From the NCBI RefSeq assembly GCF_000308435.1, contig NZ_BAFR01000071.1, positions 53,599 to 117,598 on the forward strand: a DNA stretch of 64,000 bases, written 5' to 3'. Shown one piece after another: positions 1-8,394 of this stretch. A program made the translations under genes and the position numbers. How positions within the stretch are numbered: the stretch's first letter is position 1; every line of letters begins with the position of its first letter. The notes below the pieces were generated by a model that saw only the letters and a program-made list of their open reading frames with translations, was not told where the DNA came from and searched no databases. Source of the stretch: Nocardia araoensis NBRC 100135 (GTDB lineage Bacteria; Actinomycetota; Actinomycetes; Mycobacteriales; Mycobacteriaceae).

Positions 1-1
1 G

Positions 2-148
2 GTGCCGAAGGGCGCGCCGCTGGCCGCCGTGCTGCAGCAGGCGGTCCAGCACCTGATCGACACGGGCAAATACGCCGAGATCACGAAGAACTGGGGCGTG
101 CAGGAAGGCGCGATCACCAAGTCCGTCGTGAACGGCGCCGTGAGCTGA
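2..148 (+). CDS. 3' end of amino-acid ABC transporter substrate-binding protein (partial)
   Basis: The reading frame is open from the first base and ends in TGA, giving 48 residues. They contain the pattern PKGAPLAAVLQQAVQHLI followed by TGKYAEITKNWGV, which is typical of the last helices of family 3 periplasmic binding proteins (glutamine/polar amino-acid receptors: 'al..l...G.y..i..kwg'). In a Gram-positive cell this would be a lipoprotein that hands its substrate to the permease encoded 3 bp downstream. The lipobox lies outside the window. Family membership is inferred from this short tail plus the operon context, so the substrate cannot be named. Confidence 0.8.
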   Translation: MPKGAPLAAVLQQAVQHLIDTGKYAEITKNWGVQEGAITKSVVNGAVS

Positions 149-151
149 TCG

Positions 152-1111
152 ATGGCGGACAACGACACTCGGCCTGCGCCCGGCGATCCCGGGCCCGGCG
201 GAGCGGATTCGACGCGGGAGCCGGAACCGATCAAAGCGGTTCCGCTGCGCAGGCCGGGTCGCTGGATTGCGGCGGCGGCCATCCTCGCCCTGGTGGCGCT
301 GTTCGTCTACGGCGCCGCGACGAACCCGGCCTATCGCTGGGACACCTATCGGAAATACCTGTTCGACACGAGGATCACCGCCGGCGCGATCGTGACGCTG
401 GAGCTGACCGTGTGCGCGATGGCGATCGCGGTCGTGCTTGGAACGGTGCTGGCCGTGATGCGGCTGTCGCCGAACCCGGTGTTGCGCAGCTCGGCGTGGG
501 TGTACCTGTGGATCTTCCGCGGCACCCCGGTGTTCGTGCAGCTGGTGTTCTGGGGGCTGGTGCCCTCGCTGTACAGCCGGATCCAACTCGGCGTTCCGTT
601 CGGGCCGCAGTTCTTCCACCTCGACGTGCAGCAGTTGCAGGCCGCGTTCGCCTTCGCCGTGCTCGGCCTCGCGCTCAACGAGGCGGCCTACATGGCCGAG
701 ATCGTCCGGGCCGGAATCAATTCCGTCGGTGAGGGGCAGCGGGAGGCGTCGTTCGCGCTCGGCATGTCCTGGAGCCAGACCATGCGCCGCACGGTGCTGC
801 CGCAGGCCATGCGCGTGATCATCCCGCCGACCGGCAACGAGCTCATCGGCATGCTGAAGACCACCTCGCTGGTCACCGGCATCCCGCTGAGCACCGATCT
901 GTTCGGCCGGGCGCGCGACATCTACGGCGTGAACTTCCAGCCCATCCCACTGCTGCTGGTCGCCGCCACCTGGTACCTGGCGATCACGAGTGTGCTCATG
1001 GTCGGGCAGTACTACTTGGAGCGCTACTACTCGCGCGGCGTCTCCCGCACGCTGACCACCAAGCAGCTGCAGGAGCTCGCCGACGCCCAGCAGGGGGAGA
1101 AGGCGAAATGA
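152..1111 (+). CDS. Polar amino-acid ABC transporter permease (HisM/GlnP family)
   Basis: Membrane permease of a polar amino-acid importer, 319 residues. It has a hydrophilic N-terminus of about 40 residues, a first membrane span near 43-60, then a typical HisM/GlnP block. The EAA loop that docks the ATPase is clear around residues 190-225 ([17 protein letters not shown], then VLPQAMR and IIPPTGNEL). The ATG lies 3 bp after the binding-protein stop, and the last four bases (ATGA) overlap the ATPase start, so the three genes are translationally coupled. The extended N-terminus with one span far ahead of the core is longer than in the minimal 220-residue family members. The substrate is probably glutamine, glutamate or a similar polar amino acid; the sequence does not say which. 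Confidence 0.93.
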   Translation: MADNDTRPAPGDPGPGGADSTREPEPIKAVPLRRPGRWIAAAAILALVALFVYGAATNPAYRWDTYRKYLFDTRITAGAIVTLELTVCAMAIAVVLGTVLAVMRLSPNPVLRSSAWVYLWIFRGTPVFVQLVFWGLVPSLYSRIQLGVPFGPQFFHLDVQQLQAAFAFAVLGLALNEAAYMAEIVRAGINSVGEGQREASFALGMSWSQTMRRTVLPQAMRVIIPPTGNELIGMLKTTSLVTGIPLSTDLFGRARDIYGVNFQPIPLLLVAATWYLAITSVLMVGQYYLERYYSRGVSRTLTTKQLQELADAQQGEKAK

Positions 1112-1896
1112 GCGTGGACGTCGAGAAGACCGCCGCCCCTCCGATGGTCCTTGCCGACCGGGTCTGCAAGAACTTCGGCGCCCTGCAGGTGCTCAAGGGC
1201 GTTTCCCTCGAGGTGGGCCGTGGCGAAGTGCTGTGCCTGATCGGGCCGTCCGGCTCGGGCAAGTCCACCTTCCTGCGCTGCATCAATCATCTGGAGCAGG
1301 TGAACGCGGGCAGGCTCTACGTCGACGGCGAGATCGTGGGCTATCGGGAGAAGAACGGCAAGCTCTACGAGATGCACCCGCGCGACGCGGCCAAGCAGCG
1401 CCGCGAAATCGGCATGGTGTTCCAGCATTTCAATCTGTTTCCGCACCGCACCGCGCTGGACAACATCATCGAGGCGCCCACCCAGGTCAAGAACGTGCGC
1501 AAGGCGGAGGCGGTGACCAGGGCGCGCGAGCTGCTGGACCGGGTCGGGCTGGCGGACAAGGCGAACGCCTACCCGGCGCAGCTGTCCGGCGGGCAGCAGC
1601 AGCGCGTGGCGATCGCGCGCGCCCTGGCCATGGATCCCAAACTCATGCTGTTCGACGAGCCGACCTCCGCACTGGATCCGGAGCTGGTCGGCGAGGTCCT
1701 CACGGTCATGCGGGAACTGGCTCGGTCGGGTATGACGATGGTCGTGGTGACCCACGAGATGGGATTCGCCCGCGAGGTCGCCGACCAGCTGGCGTTCATG
1801 GATGGCGGCGTGGTCGTGGAGGCCGGGCCGCCGCGGCAACTGCTGGCCGATCCGCGGCACGAGCGCACCAAGGCGTTCCTTTCGCGGCTGCTCTGA
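1108..1896 (+). CDS. Polar amino-acid ABC transporter ATP-binding protein (GlnQ family)
   Basis: Cytoplasmic ATPase of the same importer, 262 residues, the usual length for GlnQ/HisP. All nucleotide-binding motifs are present: Walker [10 protein letters not shown] near residue 50, signature [16 protein letters not shown] near 159, Walker [15 protein letters not shown] near 178 and the switch histidine in VVVTHEMG near 215. A short insertion between Walker A and the Q-loop ([19 protein letters not shown]) is common in actinobacterial and proteobacterial HisP-like members. It shares ATGA with the permease gene and is the last gene of the operon. The next gene is convergent, 15 bp after the stop. 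Confidence 0.95.
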   Translation: MSVDVEKTAAPPMVLADRVCKNFGALQVLKGVSLEVGRGEVLCLIGPSGSGKSTFLRCINHLEQVNAGRLYVDGEIVGYREKNGKLYEMHPRDAAKQRREIGMVFQHFNLFPHRTALDNIIEAPTQVKNVRKAEAVTRARELLDRVGLADKANAYPAQLSGGQQQRVAIARALAMDPKLMLFDEPTSALDPELVGEVLTVMRELARSGMTMVVVTHEMGFAREVADQLAFMDGGVVVEAGPPRQLLADPRHERTKAFLSRLL

Positions 1897-1911
1897 CAGG
1901 GGCCACCCGTC

Positions 1912-2811
1912 TCACGCATCGGCGCGCAAGGCGATGCGCAGCTGCCCGAGCAGTACTTTGGCCGCCGGGCTCACGGGATGGGCGGTGCGCCAGGCCAGTG
2001 CGAGGCGACCGCGCGGTTCCGGCTCGATGATGCGGACGGTCCGCACACCGAAGGCCGCGGCCTCCGCGGCGGTGAGCTCGGGCACGACGGCGATGCCCAG
2101 GCCGCGTGCGGCCAAGCGGAGCAGCAACGCGGGCGCCGCCGCCTCGTAGGCGATCGCGGGCTCGAACCCCGCCGCCACACAGGCGCGCTCGAAGACGCCG
2201 CGGATACCCGTGCCCGGGGTGAGGCAGATCAGCGGACGATCCCGCAGTGCGGTGAGCGGCAGCTCCGCGCCGTAGCCGTGGTCCGCCGCCGCGACCGCTG
2301 CCACCAGCGCGGTCTCCAACACCACTTCGATGCCGATGGCCGGATCGATTTCCGCGCCGGTCATCCCGATCAGGGCCATGTCCAGCTCGCCTCGGCCGAG
2401 GGCGGCGAGCATCCGCTCGGAGGTGTCCTCGGTGAGGCTGATGGCGACCTCCGGGTGGTCGTGATGGAAGTCCGCGAGTACGGCCGCGACGTCGAACTCC
2501 TCGACCGCGGCCCCAGAGATGAGGCCGACCCGGACCTGCCCGCGTAGCAAGCCGGTGAACTCGTCCACCGTGTGGGCGACCCGTTCGGCCGCGGCCAGCG
2601 CTGCCTGCGCGTGCGGCAGGACGGCGGCGCCGACCTCGGTCAGGGTCACCGTGCGCCCGCCGCGGTCGAGCAGCGGCTGGCCGAGTTCGCGTTCCAACTG
2701 CCGGATCTGGGCGCTGAGGCCGGGCTGCGCCAGATGCAGCCGCGCCGCCGCACGGGTGAAGCTCGCTTCCTCGGCGACGGTGACGAAGTAACGTAGCTGG
2801 CGCAGCTCCAT
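1912..2811 (-). CDS. LysR-family transcriptional regulator
   Basis: 299 residues with an N-terminal winged HTH (MELRQLRYFVTVAEEASFTRAAARL, residues 1-60) and a periplasmic-binding-like effector domain from about 90. The length and the 'ELRQL.YF..vae..sFt.AA' opening are standard for the family. It is divergent from the FAD-dependent oxidoreductase gene at 2883 across a 71-bp gap holding a GTTC-N7-GAAC inverted repeat, so it most likely controls that gene and itself. The inducer is unknown; by analogy it would be the oxidoreductase substrate or product. Confidence 0.93.
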   Translation of the reverse strand: MELRQLRYFVTVAEEASFTRAAARLHLAQPGLSAQIRQLERELGQPLLDRGGRTVTLTEVGAAVLPHAQAALAAAERVAHTVDEFTGLLRGQVRVGLISGAAVEEFDVAAVLADFHHDHPEVAISLTEDTSERMLAALGRGELDMALIGMTGAEIDPAIGIEVVLETALVAAVAAADHGYGAELPLTALRDRPLICLTPGTGIRGVFERACVAAGFEPAIAYEAAAPALLLRLAARGLGIAVVPELTAAEAAAFGVRTVRIIEPEPRGRLALAWRTAHPVSPAAKVLLGQLRIALRADA

Positions 2812-2815
2812 AACG

Positions 2816-2830
2816 GTTCATTATAAGAAC
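2816..2830. promoter_or_regulatory. Candidate LysR binding site in divergent promoter
   Basis: The interval holds the perfect inverted repeat GTTC-ATTATAA-GAAC, which fits the LysR box rule T-N11-A with a dyad (TTC...GAA). It lies just upstream of the LysR start and about 53 bp before the oxidoreductase start. A second AAGAACTA repeat follows immediately (AAGAACTA-G-AAGAACTA), which could be the lower-affinity activation site. It is an AT-rich island in otherwise GC-rich DNA. The assignment is inferred from motif and position. Confidence 0.6.
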
Positions 2831-2882
2831 TAGAAGAACTATCTGTTTTACTTCTTCCAGCAGGCAGGGCAGGGTCGAAGCC

Positions 2883-4244
2883 ATGGGAAACAACGCCGCA
2901 CAGATCGAAGAGAACAGCGACATCTTCACCGGTCCGGTCTTCCGTCCGGGTGACGACGGCTACGACGCGGAGATCGCCGGATTCCAGACCGCCTACACCC
3001 ATCGACCCGCGCTGATCGTCGGCGCCGCGCACGCCGAGGACGTGCGGGCGGCCGTGGAATACGCCGCCCGCCACGATCTGCCGATCGCCGTGCAGGCGAC
3101 CGGCCACGGACTGTCCGTCGCCGCGGACGGCGGCGTGCTGATCAGCACCCGGCGCATGGCGGGCATCCGAATCGATCCGGTCCGCCGCACCGCACACGTC
3201 GGCGCGGGAGTGCGGGCGGGCGCGCTGGTCGAAGCGGCGGCCGAGCACGGACTGGCGCCCCTGAACGGGTCGTCGCCGTCGGTCGGCGTGGTCGGCTACC
3301 TGCTCGGCGGCGGCGTCGGGCTGCTCGCGCGCCGGTTCGGGTACGCGGCCGAGCACGTGCGCTCCATCGAGCTGGTCACCGCCGACGGCCGGGCGCGCAC
3401 GCTCACACCGGAAGACGAACTGTTCGGCGCCGTGCTCGGCAGTGGGGGAAACTTCGGCGTCGTGACCGCGCTCGAGGTCGGCCTCGTGCCGGTCACCACG
3501 GTGTACGGCGGACAGTTGGTGTTCGACACGCCGCTGGTCGAGCGGGCGCTGGACGCGTGGCGGCGATGGACCGCGACCGTGCCGGAGGAGCTGACCTCGA
3601 CGATTACCATGCTCGCTTTCCCGGACATCCCGCAGGTGCCCGCCCCGCTGCGCGGTCGGTACGTCGCCTCGATCCGGATCGCCTACAGCGGGCAGGCGGA
3701 AGAAGGGGAACGGCTGGTCGCGCCGTTGCGGGCGATCGGGGAACGACTGAAGGACGATCTGCGCGCGATGCCGTACACCGAGTCGCACACCATTCACAGC
3801 GATCCCGACCATCCCCACGCCTACGCCGCCACCAACGCGCTACTCGGTGAGTTCACCGAGGAAACGGCCGCGGCCCTGGTCGCCGTTGCGGGTCCGGACT
3901 CCGGCGCGGGCGCGGTCGTCGACGTCCGTCATCTCGGCGGCGCGCTGGCCCGCCCGAGCGAAACCGGCATCGCCGTGGACCATCGCGAGGCTGCTTATAT
4001 CGTGCGCATCATCACCGGCCCCGAGAATGCCGCGACCCGCGCCGCCATCCGTGCCGCGCTGACGCCGTGGACGCTCGGGCACAGCCTCAACTTCCTCTAC
4101 GGCGCGGGCGCCGAAGCGGACGAGGCGCAGACCCGCGCGGGTTATCGGCCGGACACCTACGCCCGGCTGGCCGCGCTCAAGGCCAGGCACGATCCGCGCA
4201 ATCTGTTCCGTTTCAATCGCAATATCCGGCCGGACGTGGGGTGA
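2883..4244 (+). CDS. FAD-binding oxidoreductase with BBE domain
   Basis: 453 residues. An FAD_binding_4 (PCMH-type) domain at about 35-205 has the histidine motif ATGHGLS near residue 78 and the loop SPSVGVVGYLLGGGVG near 130. A C-terminal berberine-bridge-enzyme domain ends in HDPRNLFRFNRNI. Enzymes of this type are flavoproteins that oxidise alcohols, sugars or alkaloid-like molecules, often with covalently bound FAD. The histidine in GHG corresponds to the usual 8-alpha-histidyl position, but the common RGGGHS sequence is altered to ATGHGLS. There is no signal peptide, so it is probably cytoplasmic. It is divergent from a LysR gene that probably regulates it. Confidence 0.9.
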   Translation: MGNNAAQIEENSDIFTGPVFRPGDDGYDAEIAGFQTAYTHRPALIVGAAHAEDVRAAVEYAARHDLPIAVQATGHGLSVAADGGVLISTRRMAGIRIDPVRRTAHVGAGVRAGALVEAAAEHGLAPLNGSSPSVGVVGYLLGGGVGLLARRFGYAAEHVRSIELVTADGRARTLTPEDELFGAVLGSGGNFGVVTALEVGLVPVTTVYGGQLVFDTPLVERALDAWRRWTATVPEELTSTITMLAFPDIPQVPAPLRGRYVASIRIAYSGQAEEGERLVAPLRAIGERLKDDLRAMPYTESHTIHSDPDHPHAYAATNALLGEFTEETAAALVAVAGPDSGAGAVVDVRHLGGALARPSETGIAVDHREAAYIVRIITGPENAATRAAIRAALTPWTLGHSLNFLYGAGAEADEAQTRAGYRPDTYARLAALKARHDPRNLFRFNRNIRPDVG

Positions 4245-4293
4245 TCGCACCGCCGCCGTGCCCTGGTGCGGCGCGGCGGCGCCATGCTATCTT

Positions 4294-4312
4294 AGTGATA
4301 TCACTCTGATAT
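4294..4312. promoter_or_regulatory. Palindromic operator upstream of the SPFH-RHH genes
   Basis: A perfect 12-bp palindrome AGTGATATCACT (4294-4305) is followed by a second TGATAT (4307-4312) placed 11 bp, one helical turn, after the first TGATAT (4296-4301). It sits 13-31 bp before the SPFH start codon and is an AT-rich spot in a GC-rich region. Repeated short dyads on one helix face are the usual target of ribbon-helix-helix repressors, and such a protein is encoded as the second gene of the unit (5222). Autoregulation is an inference. Confidence 0.55.
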
Positions 4313-4324
4313 TGGGAGGATGTC

Positions 4325-5209
4325 ATGAAGTTCCGACCCGCGTTCCACGTCGACGGCTTTCTGGTGCTGCTGGGGTGGTTCGTGCTCACGGTCTTGTTCG
4401 GCGGCGGCGCGGCGCTCGGTTTCGTCGCGGGCGCCAGGGACGGCAATGGTCTCGCCGTGGCCGGCGCGGTGGCGGCCGCGGTGGTCGTCGTCGTCCTGTT
4501 GTTGCTCGCGACCGGACTGACCGTGGTGAACCCGAACGAGGCCAAGGTGGTGCAGTTCTTCGGCCGCTATGTCGGCTCGGTGAGCGAGCCGGGCTTCTAT
4601 TCGGTGCTCCCGCTGACCGACCGCAAGAGCATCTCGCTGCGCGTGCGGAACTTCGAGACCCAGAAGCTCAAGGTCAACGACGCCGACGGCAACCCGGTGG
4701 AGATCGCCGCGGTGGTCGTCTACCGGGTAGTGGACAGCTTCAAGGCCGCCTTCGCCGTCGACGATTACGAGGAGTACGTCGAGACCCAGTCCGAGGCGGC
4801 CGTCCGGCACCTGGCCACGACGCATCCGTACGACGCCCACGAGGCCGACCGCACCAGCCTGCGCGACGGCGCGGAGGTGGCCGAGGAGCTGACCGTCGAA
4901 CTGCGCGAGCGCACCGAGATGGCCGGCATCGAGGTGCTGGAGGCGCGGATCACCCACCTCGCCTACGCGCCCGAGATCGCCCAGGCCATGCTGGTCCGCC
5001 AGCAGGCCGCCCAGGTGGTCGCCGCGCGGACCCGGATCGTCGAAGGCGCGGTCGGCATGGTGGGACTGGCGCTGGAGCGGCTCGCCCAGGAGGGAATGGT
5101 GGAACTGGACGAGGAGCGCAAGGCGGCGATGGTGTCGAACCTGCTCGTCGTGTTGTGCGGTGATCGTCCGACCCAGCCCGTCGTCAACGCCGGTTCGCTC
5201 TACTCCTGA
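4325..5209 (+). CDS. SPFH (band 7/prohibitin-like) domain membrane protein
   Basis: 294 residues. Two N-terminal hydrophobic segments (about 11-36 and 43-63) are followed by an SPFH/band-7 domain from about 67 ([19 protein letters not shown], then [16 protein letters not shown]). Charged helical and Ala/Glu-rich stretches follow to about 260. SPFH proteins build ring- or cage-like membrane scaffolds linked to lipid domains and protease control. The final ~25 residues are hydrophobic/polar without a protease motif. An ATG with a GGGAGG ribosome site fixes the start. The RHH gene begins 12 bp after the stop, so the two are one transcription unit. This SPFH plus small DNA-binding protein pairing is seen in other actinobacteria; its role is not established. 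Confidence 0.9.
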   Translation: MKFRPAFHVDGFLVLLGWFVLTVLFGGGAALGFVAGARDGNGLAVAGAVAAAVVVVVLLLLATGLTVVNPNEAKVVQFFGRYVGSVSEPGFYSVLPLTDRKSISLRVRNFETQKLKVNDADGNPVEIAAVVVYRVVDSFKAAFAVDDYEEYVETQSEAAVRHLATTHPYDAHEADRTSLRDGAEVAEELTVELRERTEMAGIEVLEARITHLAYAPEIAQAMLVRQQAAQVVAARTRIVEGAVGMVGLALERLAQEGMVELDEERKAAMVSNLLVVLCGDRPTQPVVNAGSLYS

Positions 5210-5221
5210 GGCGGGCTGCCC

Positions 5222-5380
5222 GTGGCCGAGCGCAAGAAGCTGCTGCTACGCCTGGACCCGGCCGTCCACGACGCCATCGCGAAGTGGGCGGCCGACGACC
5301 TGCGCAGCATCAACGCCCAGATCGAATACGCGCTGCGCCTGGCGCTGGAGCAGGCCGGGCGCAAACCGAAGTCGCAGTGA
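5222..5380 (+). CDS. Small ribbon-helix-helix-like DNA-binding protein
   Basis: A 52-residue open frame starting at GTG, preceded by GAGGCGGG at a fitting distance and 12 bp after the SPFH stop. The product opens with basic residues then KLLLRLDPAVHDAIAKWA and DDLRSINAQIEYALRLAL. That is a beta strand (LLLRL) followed by two helices with the 'RS.NAQIEYAL' signature of Arc/HicB/ParD-type ribbon-helix-helix proteins, which bind short palindromes as dimers of dimers. The likely role is repressor of its own operon at the AGTGATATCACT site. No toxin-like gene accompanies it, so an antitoxin role is unsupported. Confidence 0.8.
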   Translation: MAERKKLLLRLDPAVHDAIAKWAADDLRSINAQIEYALRLALEQAGRKPKSQ

Positions 5381-5480
5381 CACGACCTCGATACCGATCG
5401 GAGATGGCGCCCCGGCCCCAGGGCGCGAAGACTGGCAAGGTGTCAGCAATGCCCGGCCATCGGAACCGAAAGGGGAAATG

Positions 5481-5789
5481 ATGACCACGATCGTGCACAT
5501 CGACGACACCGTCCGCGATTACGAGACGTGGAAGCCCGCGTTCGACGGTCTGGTGCAGTTCTACACCGAGGCGGGAGCCCGCAACTGCCGGGTGGCGCGG
5601 TTCACGCACAACCCCAACCGGGTGCTCATCGAGCTGGACTTCGACACCATGGCGGAGGCCGAAGCCTTCCGGGACGGTCTGCACAAGCTGATCGACCTGC
5701 CGCGGACGCAGATGCTGCTGGTCAGCCACGAGGTCTCCATCCTCGAGCTGGTCGACGACCGCCGCCTCACGGCCCGGGCTTCGTCGTGA
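5481..5789 (+). CDS. Conserved hypothetical, dimeric alpha-beta barrel-like small protein
   Basis: 102 residues from the second of two adjacent ATG codons (5478 and 5481); AAAGGGG lies 5 nt before the second, which is why it is preferred. The sequence (TTIVHIDDTVRDYETWKPAFD, later DTMAEAEAFRDGLHKL) has the beta-alpha-beta layout and 'DYxxWKxxFD' start of small antibiotic-biosynthesis-monooxygenase/cyclase-like proteins. No catalytic residues can be assigned. It ends by overlapping the convergent methyltransferase gene by 23 bp. The function is unknown; the fold assignment is inferred from pattern only. Confidence 0.75.
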   Translation: MTTIVHIDDTVRDYETWKPAFDGLVQFYTEAGARNCRVARFTHNPNRVLIELDFDTMAEAEAFRDGLHKLIDLPRTQMLLVSHEVSILELVDDRRLTARASS

Positions 5790-6618
5790 CGAAGATGGCC
5801 GTACCGGGGAACAGCTCACCGCGCAGCGGGCTCCACTGGCCCCATTCCCGGTCGAGCCACTCCGGCCATTCCGGTTCGACGATGTCCTCCAGCACCAGGC
5901 CCGCCGCGACGATCTCCCTGACCCGGTCGCCGATGGTCCGGTGGTGCTCGACGTAGGTGGGCACGTCGTCGCCGTCGACCTCGACGTAAGGGGTGCGGTC
6001 GAAGTACGGGATGGTGGCGGTCAGGCCCGCCGGGCCTGGATCGTCCGGGAAGATCCAGCGCATCGGGTGGTTCACCGAGAACACCCAGCGCCCGCCGGGG
6101 CGCAGCACCCGCGCCACCTCGCGCATCACCTGCGCCGAATCGGCGACGAACGGCACCGCGCCGAACGCCGAGCAGGCCAGATCGAACGACGCGTCCGCGA
6201 ACGGAAGGGCCTCGGCGTCCGCCTGCACCAGCGGCACCCGCGGGCCGCCGCGCGCCATCACCGCGAGACCTCGCTCGAGCATCCCGCGGGACAGGTCGAG
6301 CCCGACGGGGCGCGCGCCCTGCCCCGCCAGCCAGCGCGAGCACGGAGCGGAGCCGCAGCCGATCTCCAGCACCGCTTTGCCGGTGACGTCGCCGAGGAAT
6401 CCCATGTCGCCTTCGTGCAGGCCCTCCGGGCACCACACGAACTCGCCGCCGGGGGAGTCAACGCCGAGGAACTCCGCGTGCGTCTCGTGGTACTGCGCGG
6501 CGTCGGCGTCCCACCACCGCCTGCTGGCCAGTCTGCTGGCCGCCGATCCGATCCGGGTCCGCACCGTGCCCGCCGTTCCGAGCAGTGCGTTTGCTTGCGC
6601 ATGGCGATCTTCCGACAC
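5767..6618 (-). CDS. Class I SAM-dependent methyltransferase
   Basis: 283 residues (GTG start). The Rossmann methyltransferase core begins at about 85 with AVLEIGCGSAPCSRWLA (motif I, SAM glycine loop). It continues with VGLDLSRGMLERG (motif II acidic residue), VQADAEALPFADASFDLACSAFGAVPF (motifs III/IV) and VLRPGGRWVFSVNHP (post-core). This is the Methyltransf_11 type seen in many actinobacteria near rpsA. The substrate is unknown. No good ribosome site precedes the GTG, so the message may be leaderless. It is convergent with the preceding small gene and divergent from rpsA. Confidence 0.93.
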   Translation of the reverse strand: MSEDRHAQANALLGTAGTVRTRIGSAASRLASRRWWDADAAQYHETHAEFLGVDSPGGEFVWCPEGLHEGDMGFLGDVTGKAVLEIGCGSAPCSRWLAGQGARPVGLDLSRGMLERGLAVMARGGPRVPLVQADAEALPFADASFDLACSAFGAVPFVADSAQVMREVARVLRPGGRWVFSVNHPMRWIFPDDPGPAGLTATIPYFDRTPYVEVDGDDVPTYVEHHRTIGDRVREIVAAGLVLEDIVEPEWPEWLDREWGQWSPLRGELFPGTAIFVTTKPGP

Positions 6619-6858
6619 GCCGATCAGACTATCGGCGTGGCGACCCGACCGGTTTGCCCGCCCGGACCGAGGTCGCGTACGCTGAACGCGCGAGTGTCTT
6701 CCGTACAGCCGTACCGAAGTTCAACCCGTGCTGAGTTTCACGCGCGTCGCGTGCGGTACGTTCCTAGTGTCCGTCTTCACACCTCGCGGTGAGATCGCAG
6801 CGTACCGAAAGTTCCAATGTCCGCAACCGACCACAATCCGTCCGGAGCAAACCGACAT

Positions 6859-8325
6859 ATGCCCACCACCGTCACCTCGCCGCAGGTAGCCGTCAACGAC
6901 ATCGGCTCCGCCGAGGATTTCCTCGCCGCCATCGACGCCACGATCAAGTACTTCAACGACGGCGACATCGTCGAAGGAACCATCGTCAAGGTCGATCGCG
7001 ACGAGGTCCTGCTCGACATCGGTTACAAGACCGAAGGCGTCATCCCCTCTCGTGAACTCTCCATCAAGCACGACGTCGACCCCAACGAGGTCGTTTCCGT
7101 GGGCGATGAGGTCGAGGCCCTTGTTCTCACCAAGGAGGACAAGGAAGGCCGCCTGATCCTGTCGAAGAAGCGGGCGCAGTACGAGCGTGCGTGGGGCACC
7201 ATCGAGGAGCTCAAGGAGAAGGACGAGGCCGTCAAGGGCACCGTCATCGAGGTCGTCAAGGGCGGCCTGATCCTCGACATCGGCCTGCGCGGCTTCCTGC
7301 CCGCGTCGCTGGTCGAGATGCGGCGCGTGCGCGATCTCCAGCCGTACGTCGGCAAGGAGATCGAGGCCAAGATCATCGAGCTGGACAAGAACCGCAACAA
7401 CGTCGTGCTCTCCCGTCGTGCCTGGCTGGAGCAGACCCAGTCCGAGGTGCGCAGCGAGTTCCTGCACCAGCTGCAGAAGGGCCAGGTCCGCAAGGGTGTG
7501 GTCTCCTCGATCGTCAACTTCGGCGCGTTCGTCGACCTGGGCGGTGTCGACGGTCTGGTGCACGTCTCCGAGCTGTCCTGGAAGCACATCGACCACCCGT
7601 CCGAGGTTGTGGAGGTCGGCAACGAGGTCACCGTCGAGGTGCTCGACGTCGATCTGGACCGCGAGCGCGTCTCGCTGTCGCTGAAGGCGACCCAGGAAGA
7701 CCCGTGGCGTCAGTTCGCCCGCACCCACGCGATCGGCCAGATCGTGCCGGGCAAGGTCACCAAGCTCGTTCCGTTCGGCGCGTTCGTGCGCGTCGAGGAG
7801 GGCATCGAGGGCCTGGTGCACATCTCCGAGCTGGCCGAGCGCCACGTGGAGGTGCCGGACCAGGTCGTGGCCGTCGGCGACGACGCGATGGTCAAGGTCA
7901 TCGACATCGACCTGGAGCGTCGCCGGATCTCGCTGAGCCTCAAGCAGGCCAACGAGGACTACCACGCCGAGTTCGACCCGTCGAAGTACGGCATGGCCGA
8001 CAGCTACGACGAGCAGGGCAACTACATCTTCCCCGAGGGCTTCGACCCCGACACCAACGAGTGGCTCGAGGGCTTCGACAAGCAGCGCGAGGAGTGGGAA
8101 GGCCGCTACGCCGAGGCGGAGCGTCGCCACAAGATGCACACCGCGCAGATGGAGAAGATGGCGGCCGACGCCGCGGCCGAGGCCGCGAACGGCGGCGGCG
8201 CGTCGAACTACTCCTCCGAGAGCGGTTCGCAGTCCTCCGCGGGCCAGGCCGAGCCCGCCGGCGGTTCGCTGGCCAGCGACGCCCAGCTGGCGGCTCTGCG
8301 TGAGAAGCTGTCCGGCAACGCCTGA
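6859..8325 (+). CDS. rpsA: 30S ribosomal protein S1
   Basis: 488 residues starting at ATG with a GGAG site; the product begins MPTTVTSPQVAVNDIG, matching mycobacterial RpsA (MPSPTVTSPQVAVNDIG) almost exactly. An in-frame ATG 42 bp upstream is less likely because it adds residues absent from relatives. Four S1 RNA-binding repeats lie at about 34-105, 120-188, 205-275 and 292-362. The tail is acidic and serine/glycine-rich and ends in LASDAQLAALREKLSGNA. S1 brings mRNA to the 30S subunit and also binds tmRNA; in M. tuberculosis the C-terminal region is implicated in pyrazinamide susceptibility. coaE follows some 6 kb downstream here instead of being adjacent, because several genes are inserted. 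Confidence 0.99.
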   Translation: MPTTVTSPQVAVNDIGSAEDFLAAIDATIKYFNDGDIVEGTIVKVDRDEVLLDIGYKTEGVIPSRELSIKHDVDPNEVVSVGDEVEALVLTKEDKEGRLILSKKRAQYERAWGTIEELKEKDEAVKGTVIEVVKGGLILDIGLRGFLPASLVEMRRVRDLQPYVGKEIEAKIIELDKNRNNVVLSRRAWLEQTQSEVRSEFLHQLQKGQVRKGVVSSIVNFGAFVDLGGVDGLVHVSELSWKHIDHPSEVVEVGNEVTVEVLDVDLDRERVSLSLKATQEDPWRQFARTHAIGQIVPGKVTKLVPFGAFVRVEEGIEGLVHISELAERHVEVPDQVVAVGDDAMVKVIDIDLERRRISLSLKQANEDYHAEFDPSKYGMADSYDEQGNYIFPEGFDPDTNEWLEGFDKQREEWEGRYAEAERRHKMHTAQMEKMAADAAAEAANGGGASNYSSESGSQSSAGQAEPAGGSLASDAQLAALREKLSGNA

Positions 8326-8340
8326 TCGGCGATAGCCTGA

Positions 8341-8384
8341 ACGACTGTGCCCCAACCGCTATCCGGTTGGGGCACAGTCGTTTT
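8341..8384 (+). terminator. Intrinsic terminator of rpsA
   Basis: A perfect 18-bp inverted repeat (8341-8358 with 8364-8381) encloses a 5-nt loop and runs straight into TTTT (8381-8384). It starts 15 bp after the rpsA stop and separates rpsA from the convergent gene ending at 8395. The opposite strand lacks an equally clean T tract, so it mainly serves rpsA. Confidence 0.93.
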
Positions 8385-8394
8385 CGAGCGGTTT

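Noticed and set aside
6721..8355. 544-codon minus-strand frame opposite rpsA
   Set aside because: It is a shadow of the S1 repeats; the repetitive His/Leu/Asp-rich translation simply mirrors the plus-strand periodicity.
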